Source: a virus
IMG/VR virus record: IMGVR_UViG_3300011114_000477
Coordinates: 1 to 22,901 of that record
Strand: one strand, 5' to 3'
DNA: 22,901 nt
Shown here one piece after another: positions 1-7,753 of the stretch (position 1 is its first letter; every line of letters starts with the position of its first letter). The translations under genes and the position numbers were made by a program. Below the pieces are notes generated by a model. That model was not told where the DNA came from. It searched no databases and saw nothing but the letters and a program-made list of their open reading frames with translations.

Positions 1-790
1 GTCCACTGATGCCGGTGGAAACCGGAAGCCCGGTGCCGTGGGTGGGTGTGCCAGACGACGGCGTGCCAAGCGCGCCGTTGAATGTGATAAACGCTCCCGC
101 CGATCCGACGTTGACGCCCAGCGCCGTGACGACGCCCGAGCCCGTCGTCGTAGTCGCGGGGGCTGCGCCCGCGCCGCCGCCGATGACGATGGCATTGGCC
201 GCGAGCGCGGCGGATGTCGCCCAGGTGGTGCCGCTGCTGAAATACGGGATGCCGCCGCTTGTCCCAGCCACTGTGAGAGCGAGCGTGCCGGAGCTTGTGA
301 TAGGAGAGCCCGCAACGCTAATCAGACCCCCGGTGAAGGACTGCGCGACGCTGGTAACAGTCCCGGTGGAGCCGACATAGGCGACAGTGCCGCCAGCGCC
401 GAAGGCGACGGATGAGCCGTCCGTCCCGGTGAATGTCAGCGTGTTGGATATCGTGGCGGTCTTGCTTGCGCCAAGCGTGAGTATGCCGGTGCCGGTGGTG
501 ATCGTATTGCCGTTGACGGTCGTCGCCACCAGCGCGGAAACTGTGGCATTGCGGCCATAGGAAAGAGCATCGCCGGTCGCAGTCGCAAGCCCAACGCCGG
601 TAACTTTGAACCCACCGAACGGGATGTTAGCGGTAACAGAGGTTTGCCCGTCCTTCGTGATGCACGTTGAAAGGCCAGTCGCGAGGTCAGCCGTGAGAAG
701 GTTGAACGCGGACGAGCTGATGACCGTGCCGGTGATGACGGGTTGCCCGCTGGTGTTTACAACAAACGTGCCGCTGCCATTAAAACTCAT
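1..790 (-). CDS. Tail fibre protein, N-terminal part (cut by window edge)
   Basis: The frame is open from an ATG at 788-790 to the window edge (263 codons, no stop), so the C-terminal, probably receptor-binding, part is missing. The start is backed by GGAG seven bases upstream. The protein begins MSFNGSGTFVVNTSGQPV. Near residue 40 it carries the motif LSTCITKDGQ followed by IPFGGFKVTG, the usual N-terminal signature of many podovirus and prophage tail fibres. Later it has the Gly/Thr/Ser-rich GVNVGSAGAF and GALGTPSSGTPT blocks common in such fibres. It would be the last gene of the late operon seen here, after the two ejection-type proteins, as expected for a P22-like layout. The 5' leader overlaps the promoter of the opposite-strand HNH gene. 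Role as a virion fibre is inferred from motifs and position. Confidence 0.85.
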   Translation of the reverse strand, partial: MSFNGSGTFVVNTSGQPVITGTVISSSAFNLLTADLATGLSTCITKDGQTSVTANIPFGGFKVTGVGLATATGDALSYGRNATVSALVATTVNGNTITTGTGILTLGASKTATISNTLTFTGTDGSSVAFGAGGTVAYVGSTGTVTSVAQSFTGGLISVAGSPITSSGTLALTVAGTSGGIPYFSSGTTWATSAALAANAIVIGGGAGAAPATTTTGSGVVTALGVNVGSAGAFITFNGALGTPSSGTPTHGTGLPVSTGISG

Positions 791-818
791 TTGACAACTC
801 CACTCGGTATGTTATATT
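791..818 (+). promoter_or_regulatory. Sigma70-type promoter for the HNH gene, predicted leaderless
   Basis: A perfect -35 box TTGACA (791-796) and a -10 box TATATT (813-818) are separated by 16 bp. Transcription would start about seven bases after the -10 box, at or next to the A of the ATG at 825. There is no Shine-Dalgarno between the box and the start, so the mRNA is predicted to be leaderless. The -35 box directly abuts the start codon of the opposite-strand tail fibre gene. Not experimentally shown. Confidence 0.6.
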
Positions 819-824
819 GGCGAC

Positions 825-1436
825 ATGCATGAGAGGCATGGGCAGTCCTACACTCGGACCTACCGCATTTGGGTGCAGATGCGGGCGAGGTGCGCAAACC
901 CGAAAACCGTGAATTATGCCCGCTACGGCGGGCGCGGGATTGGGGTCTGTGAGGCGTGGACAGATTTTAAGATTTTCCTCGCGGACATGGGCCATGCCCC
1001 CGGCAGGACGACCATCGACCGCATTGATAATAACGGCCCTTACAGCCCTGAAAACTGCCGTTGGGCGACCCGTAAGGAGCAGTCGAATAATACGTCGCGC
1101 AACCGCTACCTTAAGCATCAGGGGGAAACGCTGACTGTTACGCAATGGGCCGAAAAACTCGGGATCAGTAGTAGCACCGCGTTGGGGCGTTACAAACTTG
1201 GGTGGGACTCTGACAAAATCCTCTCCCCCGATTCCCAGCAAGACTATACGGGCCTTTTCCTTGGCGGCATTAATAGCGCCATAAAGAGGAAGGCAAAGCC
1301 GTTCTGTAAATACGGCCATGAACGAACGCCTGAGAACGTCTATGTGCAGATTAAAGACGGCAAGGAAATTAGAAAATACTGCAAGAAATGCGGGGTCATA
1401 AGGATGGCCGCATGGCGCAAACAGAGGAAATCCTGA
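825..1436 (+). CDS. HNH homing-type endonuclease with HTH and zinc finger
   Basis: 203 aa, opposite in strand to the late genes around it. The N-terminus (HGQSYTRTYRIWVQMRARC) is typical of free-standing phage HNH enzymes, which supports the start at 825. Residues 34-83 hold the conserved core: YGGRGIGVCEAW, then TIDRIDNNGPYSPENCRWAT, including the Asp/Asn-rich catalytic region. Residues about 98-135 (ETLTVTQWAEKLGISSSTAL) look like a helix-turn-helix. The C-terminus has a zinc-binding pattern with Cys161, His165, Cys186 and Cys189. Such proteins nick or cut DNA at specific sites and spread as selfish genes between phage genes. G+C is lower than in the neighbours by hand count (about 53% over 1021-1080), which fits acquisition. 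It has its own promoter and its stop overlaps the next small gene (TGATG). Confidence 0.88.
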   Translation: MHERHGQSYTRTYRIWVQMRARCANPKTVNYARYGGRGIGVCEAWTDFKIFLADMGHAPGRTTIDRIDNNGPYSPENCRWATRKEQSNNTSRNRYLKHQGETLTVTQWAEKLGISSSTALGRYKLGWDSDKILSPDSQQDYTGLFLGGINSAIKRKAKPFCKYGHERTPENVYVQIKDGKEIRKYCKKCGVIRMAAWRKQRKS

Positions 1437-1567
1437 TGGAATCGGATATGACTGGTGCGTACGTTCTTCTGGCCCTAGCGGGCGTTGCGATTGGTAATGC
1501 AATTTGGCGCGCATTAGCGTCCCGCCTGCGAGAGCAGCATTTGAAGCGCGAGATTGCGCGGAGTTGA
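1436..1567 (+). CDS. 43-aa single-pass membrane protein coupled to the HNH gene
   Basis: Its ATG overlaps the HNH stop codon (TGATG) and is preceded by a good Shine-Dalgarno (AGAGGA, about seven bases upstream), so translation looks real although the gene is very short. The product starts MESDMTGAYVLLALAGVAIG. One hydrophobic helix spans roughly residues 8-26. The tail is strongly basic (RALASRLREQHLKREIARS) and would sit in the cytoplasm. The last 54 bp overlap, tail to tail, the end of the ejection-protein gene on the other strand. I do not recognise a family. Its size and topology would allow a small membrane toxin, a holin-like peptide or an accessory factor of the cassette, but nothing in the sequence decides between these. 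Confidence 0.55.
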   Translation: MESDMTGAYVLLALAGVAIGNAIWRALASRLREQHLKREIARS

Positions 1568-3106
1568 ATTTTCCGTTGCAGCCATAGGCTTGCCCGCGCG
1601 CATGAGCGCGGCTGCAAGCTCTGCGTTGTTTCGCGTTATAGCGGAAGCGCCCGATCTGGCTAGGCCTCCAACGCCTGCAACCGTTCCCGCACCGATACCC
1701 GCGCCTATCGCGGCTCCCACAGGCCCGCCTGCAGCCCCTATGGTGGCACCGATGCCGCCGCCTACCCCGGCTCCAAGGCCCGTAGACACCGGACCCGTTG
1801 GTGCCCACTTCCCAAGCCAGCGGAGCGCGTTGCCGAGCGGCCCGCCCTCCGCGACTTTTGCAATCGAATCTCGTTCGGCTTGGGTGAAGGTTTTGGCAAG
1901 GCTCGGGTCTTTGATGAGCTTCGCGTTAAGCCCCTTGAACTGCACCCGAAGGGCTTGCTCAACACCGGAGGCGCTGTAATTTGTGCTGGCGCTATTCTCC
2001 GCAAGGTCGATGAGCTTCTGAATTTCGCGGCCTTTAAACTCCCGCGCCGCAAGGCTCCTAGCTTCTTTTAGAAGTGGGACGGCCACCGCAGGATCGCCAT
2101 TCAGAACATCGGAAGCCTTGAGTCCGTCAAGAAAGTCATCGAGGCCTTCCTTGACCTGCATAGCGCGGCGCAGATCACCGCCGTTTGCGCCGGGCGCGCT
2201 CGCGGTTTCAATAGCGTCGTTGATAACCTGCCGGATTGCGTCGGCATTTTCGAGTGTTACATCGCCCGCTTCGCTTGCGATTGTATCGAGGGCGCTTACT
2301 GCGTTCTTGTGTAGGTCGGCCCGGAGCGGCTTGCTGCCTAGCTTTGCCTGCAGACCACGGCTGAAGTCCTGCCACGCATCTTTTTTAATGACGACGCCAG
2401 AATCTTCTGCGGCTTTGTATGCTGCCGTTTTTGCCTTCGACAAATCTTCCAACGAAGGGGCAGATGATTGCAAGTTGGGCTTAAGCGCAGCCTCTCTCAT
2501 GCCTTGAGCAAGACCGCCAGCAAGCCCGAAGCCTGCTCGTGCATAAGGCTCCCATGACGAGCCCTTGGTAAGTTGGCCGCCAGTTTCGGAGGCGACGGCG
2601 GGAACCGCCACACGCAAAGCGCGAGCCATAAGGCTCCCAGGAGAGACCGCGGCGGGCGCAAATTGCCCAACGGTCCTCGTATACTCGCCCGCCAGGGTTT
2701 GCGGCTCGTAGTACCCGCCGAATGGCTTGGACACGGCGTCATTAAACTGGCCGGAAGTCGGCATAGCCGTTTTGTTCGGTACGGGAGGCCCGTCATAGCC
2801 TGTCGCCTTGTCGAACAGATAATCCGTACCCTGATTGACGAGCGATTGCATGTCTCCAGGAAGCCCGGCCACACCCGCCACGCCTTGGGCAACGCTACCA
2901 GGGAGCGTGCGCAAGGAATCGACAAGACTACTGGGCTTTGGAGGAGCGGCGGCTTCAGGAGCCGGGGCTGTTTCCGATGGCGCTGGCGCTCCCAAATGCG
3001 GATTCTGGCGCATGACTTCGGCCTGCACCTGATCTTGGCTCGCGCCCTCGGGACCGTCGATCCGGTACTTCTTGCCGTCCGGTGCGAGGATTTCATAGGT
3101 GGTCAC
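1514..3106 (-). CDS. Ejection (DNA-transfer) protein with glycine-zipper segment, P22 gp16 position
   Basis: 530 aa, starting with GTG; the GTG overlaps the stop of the upstream gene (GTGA). Residues 3-37 (YEILAPDGKKYRIDGPEG, then a helical stretch ending in NPH) form the short N-terminal domain seen on many phage internal or ejected virion proteins. Residues 443-483 are an almost pure Gly/Ala/Val/Ile stretch (starting GLGAGVGGGIGATIG) with GxxxG spacing, well suited to insert in a membrane. The middle is Ala-rich and helical. Together with its place just before the tail fibre, this fits an ejected protein that helps carry DNA across the envelope, as gp16 does in P22. Homology to P22 gp16 itself is not claimed. 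The 3' end overlaps the 43-aa plus-strand gene by 54 bp. Confidence 0.7.
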   Translation of the reverse strand: MTTYEILAPDGKKYRIDGPEGASQDQVQAEVMRQNPHLGAPAPSETAPAPEAAAPPKPSSLVDSLRTLPGSVAQGVAGVAGLPGDMQSLVNQGTDYLFDKATGYDGPPVPNKTAMPTSGQFNDAVSKPFGGYYEPQTLAGEYTRTVGQFAPAAVSPGSLMARALRVAVPAVASETGGQLTKGSSWEPYARAGFGLAGGLAQGMREAALKPNLQSSAPSLEDLSKAKTAAYKAAEDSGVVIKKDAWQDFSRGLQAKLGSKPLRADLHKNAVSALDTIASEAGDVTLENADAIRQVINDAIETASAPGANGGDLRRAMQVKEGLDDFLDGLKASDVLNGDPAVAVPLLKEARSLAAREFKGREIQKLIDLAENSASTNYSASGVEQALRVQFKGLNAKLIKDPSLAKTFTQAERDSIAKVAEGGPLGNALRWLGKWAPTGPVSTGLGAGVGGGIGATIGAAGGPVGAAIGAGIGAGTVAGVGGLARSGASAITRNNAELAAALMRAGKPMAATENSTPRNLALQMLLSQAGR

Positions 3107-4614
3107 GGCTTAACCACCGTAGCGGCTCCCCACCCGGACGCAGGCGGTGGCGCGGCCCCGCCGAACTTCGGCTTGTAGTTGGCGCCCACTCCGAACAAGT
3201 CCCACACGGCCTTGCGCGACACGTCCACGCTGTGATTGAGAACGCCGCCCATCTTCTCCGTCGCGGACTTAACCGCCGCCGTGAGACCCTTGGCGCCCCC
3301 GCTGGAAAGGCCATTCATAATCACTTGCTCGGCTTCTTTGCGGTCTGCCTCCGTGATGCCGTTTCCGCTTCGGCCCTGAAGGGCCGCGTTGTAAGCCGCA
3401 AGCTCGGCGCGAAGCTGGTTAAGCTGGAAGCGATAGTTCTGAACGTCGGGGTCGTTCGTTTCGCCGCCCGCGAACATCTTGGCGACATTTGCCAGCCGGA
3501 CCTTGTTGCCCGCGACTTTATCAGCAATGGGCGCGAGATTTTCGAGGGTGCCGTTAAGCTCGCCCTCCATGATCTTCGTCTGGTTAACGCGCTTGATGTT
3601 GGCGGTAAGCGTGTCGTTATAGGCTTCGTACTGGCTTGCGAGGACGGCGGAATCCACCCCATTTTTATTCGCGAAATTCTCAGCGGCCTTGAAGGCGGCG
3701 TTTCGCGAGGCCGCATCACGCGGGATTTTACTGGCTTGCCCCGTGAGCGCGTAGAAGCCGGGCAGTGAGAGCCCCGTCTGCGCGAGGATGCTACCGCTTT
3801 CCGGGTCTGTCGCCGTCGGAGCATCGGGGGTCGCGGCGGTCGCATCGGCCTTGTCGCGAGCGCGTGCAATCGCCTCTTGCTGGCCGACATAGCCGGGAAT
3901 GGGTGTCCATTTCCCATCCTCGCCCTTTTCCAAGCCACCCGCGATCTGCGAATTTCTTGGTGCGGGAGGCGCCGCCTCGTTTTTGTAAACTTGGACAGGC
4001 TGTCCGTCTGGGCCAGTCTTTACCCCTGCCGCGCCCGGCGCGTACACTTGCACCTTATTCGCGTCCTGAAGCGCTTGGCGTCTGCGCTCCGCTTCGTCCT
4101 GCACCTGGGACAGCCGCCCCTCGATGCCGAATTGCTGAAGCTCCGGGAAGCGCGAACCGGCGGCGGCCTCATAAGCGCCTTGAACCGATGGCGCGCGGGA
4201 GAATTTCTGACCGCCCAATGCGCCGGCCAATGCCTCCGGGGATGCCTGCTCACCCGTTGGTGATGCCAGCAATCCCGCCATGGCGTGCTCGCCCATTTCG
4301 GGGGTGCCGTAGCCTTGAAGGGCGCGTGCGATTTTCGCCATGTCGCCGGAACGCTCGGAGGATTCCGCCTCGTTGAGCCTGAGTGCTTCGGCGGTGTTTT
4401 CCTTCTCGCGGCGCTTGGCGTTGTATGCGTCAAGCATTTTGGCGATGCCGGAGAGCGGGGAGATTTGGCCCTCGAAGCCTCCCACATTGGTCGTCTCGAT
4501 AGGCTCGCGCGCCTGCTGCGCCAATATTTCGGCGAGCTTCTGCTGGCGTTCTACCTCCGCCCGTTGCGCGGCGTAGGGGTTGGCGTAGTTGAAATTGACG
4601 TATTGGTTTGCCAT
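3103..4614 (-). CDS. Putative internal virion / ejection protein, P22 gp20 position
   Basis: 503 aa, ATG start, four bases after the upstream stop codon; its TGA overlaps the next gene's GTG. The sequence is rich in Ala, Gln, Glu and Lys. Helical segments likely to form coiled coils lie at about residues 14-36 (AQRAEVERQQKLAEILAQQA) and in the region of DEAERRRQALQDANK. A Pro/Ala-rich linker follows in the middle, and the C-terminal tail is Pro/Gly-rich (KFGGAAPPPASGWG). There is no signal peptide and no catalytic motif. Composition, length and position between the repeat protein and the gp16-like protein match the second ejection protein of P22-type phages. This is positional inference, not a recognised domain. 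Confidence 0.6.
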   Translation of the reverse strand: MANQYVNFNYANPYAAQRAEVERQQKLAEILAQQAREPIETTNVGGFEGQISPLSGIAKMLDAYNAKRREKENTAEALRLNEAESSERSGDMAKIARALQGYGTPEMGEHAMAGLLASPTGEQASPEALAGALGGQKFSRAPSVQGAYEAAAGSRFPELQQFGIEGRLSQVQDEAERRRQALQDANKVQVYAPGAAGVKTGPDGQPVQVYKNEAAPPAPRNSQIAGGLEKGEDGKWTPIPGYVGQQEAIARARDKADATAATPDAPTATDPESGSILAQTGLSLPGFYALTGQASKIPRDAASRNAAFKAAENFANKNGVDSAVLASQYEAYNDTLTANIKRVNQTKIMEGELNGTLENLAPIADKVAGNKVRLANVAKMFAGGETNDPDVQNYRFQLNQLRAELAAYNAALQGRSGNGITEADRKEAEQVIMNGLSSGGAKGLTAAVKSATEKMGGVLNHSVDVSRKAVWDLFGVGANYKPKFGGAAPPPASGWGAATVVKP

Positions 4615-4618
4615 CAGG

Positions 4619-7600
4619 TCACCACTTCATCCCCATCGCGGAAGAACCGAGCCCGAAAATGCCCTGCATCAAAGCGTTTGAGTTGGCCGATTGCGCTTTA
4701 TACATATCCATCGCGTTTTGCCCTTGGGCCTGCGCCGCCTGGAATACAGGAGCGGCGTCTACGTTCTGGCCCTGGTAGCCCTGGAACTGCGGCAGTTGGA
4801 TTTGCGAGCCCGACATGAGGGCAGCGATTTCGTTCAGCGGCTGGTTTCTGAGCGCGAGTTGCTGCGCAAGCGATTGGGCAATGGATTGATTGCCGAATTG
4901 CGCGGCCTGAAGGTTCTGGTTGAACCCCTGGCCTAGCGCGGCATTGTAAGCGCCCGCCGAAGTAACCCCCTGCCCGAAGTTCTGCGCAACGCTCGCATTG
5001 GCCGCCTGCTGCGCTGCTTGGCCCTGACCGAAGTTCTGCGCGATGGCTGAATTAAGCGCCTGGTTTGCGATCTGGCCCTGGCTGAAATTCTGGCCGATGG
5101 CCTGGTTGTTCGCCGCATTGGCCGCTTGGCCCTGACCGAAGTTCAGACCGATAGCTCGATTGTAAGCATCGTTCGCGGCCTGACCTTGCCCAAAATTCTG
5201 ACCGATGGCGGCGTTCTGGGCGGCAGACTGTTGCTGACCCTGTCCGAAGTTTTGACCCAGGGCCGAGTTTTGTAATTGCTGGGCCACCTGGCCTTGGCCG
5301 AAATTCTGCGAGATGGCGCGGTTGTAGGCGTCGTTCGCGTTTTGGCCCTGCGCGAAATTCTGACCCATCGCGGAATTGGCGATCTGCTGCGCGGCTTGGC
5401 CTTGCGAGAAATTCTGGCCGACCGCCGCATTGGCCGCCGATGACTGCTGCTGGCCTTGGCCGAAATTCTGCGCGGCGGCGGCGTTTTGAGCAGCCTGGAT
5501 CGCGGCGGCTTGGCTGTAGTTCTGTCCAATAGCCCGGTTATAGGCATCATTCGCGGCTTGGCTTTGAGCGAAGTTCTGCCCCGACGCCTGATTTTGCATC
5601 TGTTGGGCGGCTTGGCCTTGGCCGAAATTCTGCGATAGCGCCTGATTGTAGAGCCCGGCATTTTGCATCCCGGCCCCGAACTGCGCCAACTGTGCCGTGT
5701 TGCCGAAATTCCCAGCCGTGACACCTTGGCCGAAATTCTGGGCAATGGCCGAGTTTCCGGCCTGCTGGTTCTGCATCGCCGCGTTGAAGGCGTCGAGTTG
5801 CGATTGATTGCCGAATTGCGCCTGACCCTGCGCTTGGCCGTATTGCTGGCCCTGGGCGGCGTTCGCTGCGGCCTGCTGGGAAAGCGCCGCCTGCTGGTTT
5901 TGACCGAGCGCACTATTCTGTAGCTGCGCGCCTGTGACGCCTTGGCCGAATTGCTGCGCGCTCGCCTGATTGAACGCCTGCTGCGACGCGATCCCTTGGC
6001 CGAAGTTTTGGCCTATGGCTTGGTTGCCCGCCTGCTGATTTTGCATAGCGGCAAGGAAAGCGTCCTGCTGGGCCTGGTTGCCGAATTGCGCCGCCGATTG
6101 CTGCTGCCCGAAATTCTGCGCCGCCGCCTGATTGGCAAGCTGCTGGCCTTGCACGTTGGCGCCGAAGGATGCGAGTTGCGCCTGATTGCCGAACTGCCCG
6201 CCTTGGATAGCGCGGTTGAAGTTCTGGTCTATCGCCTGATTTCCGGCCTGCTGATTGGTGAGGTCCGCGTTGAAGCCCGCCATCTGCGCTTCGTTGCCGA
6301 ATTGCGCTTGCGCTTGCGCCTGCGAAAATCCTTGAGCGTTCGCGCTGGTGTCGAGCCCGATGCCGTAGAGGGCGGCTTGGGAGAGCAAATCGTTGCGCTG
6401 CTGGCCCGCGTCCGTCATGGCGTTCGTGTAGGCTTCGCCGCCCGCGACAAGCCCTTGGTTCGCGAGCCTCTGACGGAGCGCCGCGTCCTGGCGGTCCAAT
6501 TGAGGTGCCAACCGGGCCATGATCGCGTCTTGGCCCGTCGTCCCGGCATTGACCGGCATTTGAGCCATGCCGTTGGTTCGGATCGAGCTCTCTAGGGTCG
6601 GCCTCGCAACGCCGCCCTGCGAGGTTCCGAAAGAGCCGATCTGTGTTTGCAGCGACGGGCCCGAGACATTCCCCTGGGCCTGCTGATAGGGGCCTAGAGA
6701 GGTCTGATAATTCGGGCTGTTGACCCCGCCTTGCGCCATGCCAAACGCGCCCGCTCCCGGCCCATGATCCACAGGCGTCTGCGCGACATTGCCATCGGCC
6801 TGGCCCATCCCCATGAGATTGGGCGCACCCGCGACGGAACCGAACCCGCCATAACCGGACTGAAGGTTTGGACCGTTAACGCCGCCTTGGGCCTGCCCGT
6901 AGGACGCAAGGGCCGATTGGAGATTAGGCCCTGAGACATTGCCTTGGGCCGACCCATAGGCGTTCCCGCTCGGTCCACCGCCAGCCGCATAGGAGCCAGC
7001 GGAAGGCCCGCCGTCGGCCATGCCGTACAGGCCCATCGAGGGCCCGCCGCCCGCGCTATAATTCGCAGCCGAGGGCCCGCCGTCGGCCATGCCGTAGGCG
7101 CTGCCAGCGGGCCCGCTACCGGCGGAATAGCTGTCCGCCGAAGGCCCGCCGCTTGCAGAGCCATAGGCACCGGCGGATGGACCGCCACCAGCACTGTAAT
7201 TCGCAGCGGAGGGCCCGCCGCCAGCATAACCGTAATCGCCCCCACTCGGGCCAGCGCTGGCCGAGCCATAAGCACCGCCGGACGGACCACCATATGCGGA
7301 GCCATAGGCGCCACCGCTCGGACCTGCATTGGCGGAACCGTAGGCACCGCCGGATGGACCGCCGCTTGCCAAGCCATAGGCGGAAGGGGTTGGGCCGTAA
7401 TTGGGCGCGTAATTCCCCCCGAGAGAGGTCTGCATGTTGGGCAGATTGGGGCTGAAGGGATTGCTGATGACGCTTCGAGCCGTGCCGATCCCCTGGACGC
7501 CCAAGTCGGCCAAGTTCCTGGACACCTGCTGCTGGGAATTAAGTGTGGCCTGCGCGTCGGGCGTGAGCGACTGCGTGACCGTCGGCTGGTCCCCATTCCA

Positions 7601-7744
7601 AGACACCACCTGCGAGCCGAGCGGCCCGTAGACATTAGGGTTACTCATCCTCCCGGAGACGCGCGCGGCATCGACATTCGCAGCGCCTTGAGCGACAGCG
7701 GCACCGGCATAATCAGGGGGAGCGGGAGGGCTTGGAGCACACAT
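4619..7744 (-). CDS. 1041-aa repeat virion protein (Gly/Ser-rich and Gln/Asn/Phe-rich repeats)
   Basis: The N-terminal ~105 residues (MCAPSPPAPPDYAGAA, then SNPNVYGPLGSQ and LTPDAQATL) match a recurrent podovirus virion protein start. Residues 117-268 are about 13 GPSxxxY-type units of 11-12 residues. Residues 398-470 hold a conserved phage core (DRQDAALRQRLANQGLVAGG, then EAYTNAMTDAGQQRND). Residues 473-941 are 27 units in a strict 18-residue register with an aromatic at each register position. The C-terminal ~80 residues are non-repetitive. The gene lies between the GNAT gene and the ejection genes, where P22 carries gp26/gp14/gp7, so a tail, needle or internal core role is likely. The composition (Gln, Asn, Ala, Gly, Phe) is low-complexity and could be prion-like or fibrous. 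Exact function unknown. Confidence 0.8.
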   Translation of the reverse strand: MCAPSPPAPPDYAGAAVAQGAANVDAARVSGRMSNPNVYGPLGSQVVSWNGDQPTVTQSLTPDAQATLNSQQQVSRNLADLGVQGIGTARSVISNPFSPNLPNMQTSLGGNYAPNYGPTPSAYGLASGGPSGGAYGSANAGPSGGAYGSAYGGPSGGAYGSASAGPSGGDYGYAGGGPSAANYSAGGGPSAGAYGSASGGPSADSYSAGSGPAGSAYGMADGGPSAANYSAGGGPSMGLYGMADGGPSAGSYAAGGGPSGNAYGSAQGNVSGPNLQSALASYGQAQGGVNGPNLQSGYGGFGSVAGAPNLMGMGQADGNVAQTPVDHGPGAGAFGMAQGGVNSPNYQTSLGPYQQAQGNVSGPSLQTQIGSFGTSQGGVARPTLESSIRTNGMAQMPVNAGTTGQDAIMARLAPQLDRQDAALRQRLANQGLVAGGEAYTNAMTDAGQQRNDLLSQAALYGIGLDTSANAQGFSQAQAQAQFGNEAQMAGFNADLTNQQAGNQAIDQNFNRAIQGGQFGNQAQLASFGANVQGQQLANQAAAQNFGQQQSAAQFGNQAQQDAFLAAMQNQQAGNQAIGQNFGQGIASQQAFNQASAQQFGQGVTGAQLQNSALGQNQQAALSQQAAANAAQGQQYGQAQGQAQFGNQSQLDAFNAAMQNQQAGNSAIAQNFGQGVTAGNFGNTAQLAQFGAGMQNAGLYNQALSQNFGQGQAAQQMQNQASGQNFAQSQAANDAYNRAIGQNYSQAAAIQAAQNAAAAQNFGQGQQQSSAANAAVGQNFSQGQAAQQIANSAMGQNFAQGQNANDAYNRAISQNFGQGQVAQQLQNSALGQNFGQGQQQSAAQNAAIGQNFGQGQAANDAYNRAIGLNFGQGQAANAANNQAIGQNFSQGQIANQALNSAIAQNFGQGQAAQQAANASVAQNFGQGVTSAGAYNAALGQGFNQNLQAAQFGNQSIAQSLAQQLALRNQPLNEIAALMSGSQIQLPQFQGYQGQNVDAAPVFQAAQAQGQNAMDMYKAQSANSNALMQGIFGLGSSAMGMKW
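4871..6352 (-). repeat. 54-bp coding repeat: strict 18-residue units with periodic aromatic
   Basis: Within the 1041-aa protein, Phe or Tyr recurs every 18 residues from Phe473 to Phe941: 473, 491, 509, 527, 545, 563, 581, 599, then Gln617, Tyr635, 653 and so on to 941. That is 26 aromatics in 27 positions with no insertion or deletion. The typical unit is AIGQNFGQGQAAQQxxNx. In the first third, alternate units (QFGNQAQLxxF) give a 36-residue super-repeat. The DNA copies differ at many third positions, so the units are old or diversified, not freshly duplicated. Confidence 0.9.
6935..7396 (-). repeat. Tandem GPSxxxY coding repeats, 11-12 residues
   Basis: Thirteen units begin with Gly-Pro at residues 117, 129, 141, 153, 165, 177, 188, 200, 211, 223, 234, 246 and 257. 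From 177 onward the spacing alternates 11 and 12, making a 23-residue double unit (GPSAANYSAGG plus GPSAGAYGSASG type). The sequence is silk- or collagen-like in composition and probably extended or fibrous. Confidence 0.9.
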
Positions 7745-7753
7745 GGTTTTTCC

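Noticed and set aside
780-1808. 342-codon minus-strand frame over the HNH gene and ejection-gene end
   Set aside because: Cys/Arg-rich chance frame, antisense to a clear HNH gene and out of frame with both flanking minus-strand genes; no ribosome-binding site.
5942-6595. Plus-strand frame of 217 codons opposite the repeat protein
   Set aside because: An antisense by-product of the repetitive G+C-rich coding sequence; Leu/Arg-rich and without a start site.
4871-7396. CRISPR-like or IS-like direct repeats
   Set aside because: The repeats are in frame within one protein, diverge at third codon positions and have no spacers or terminal inverted repeats.
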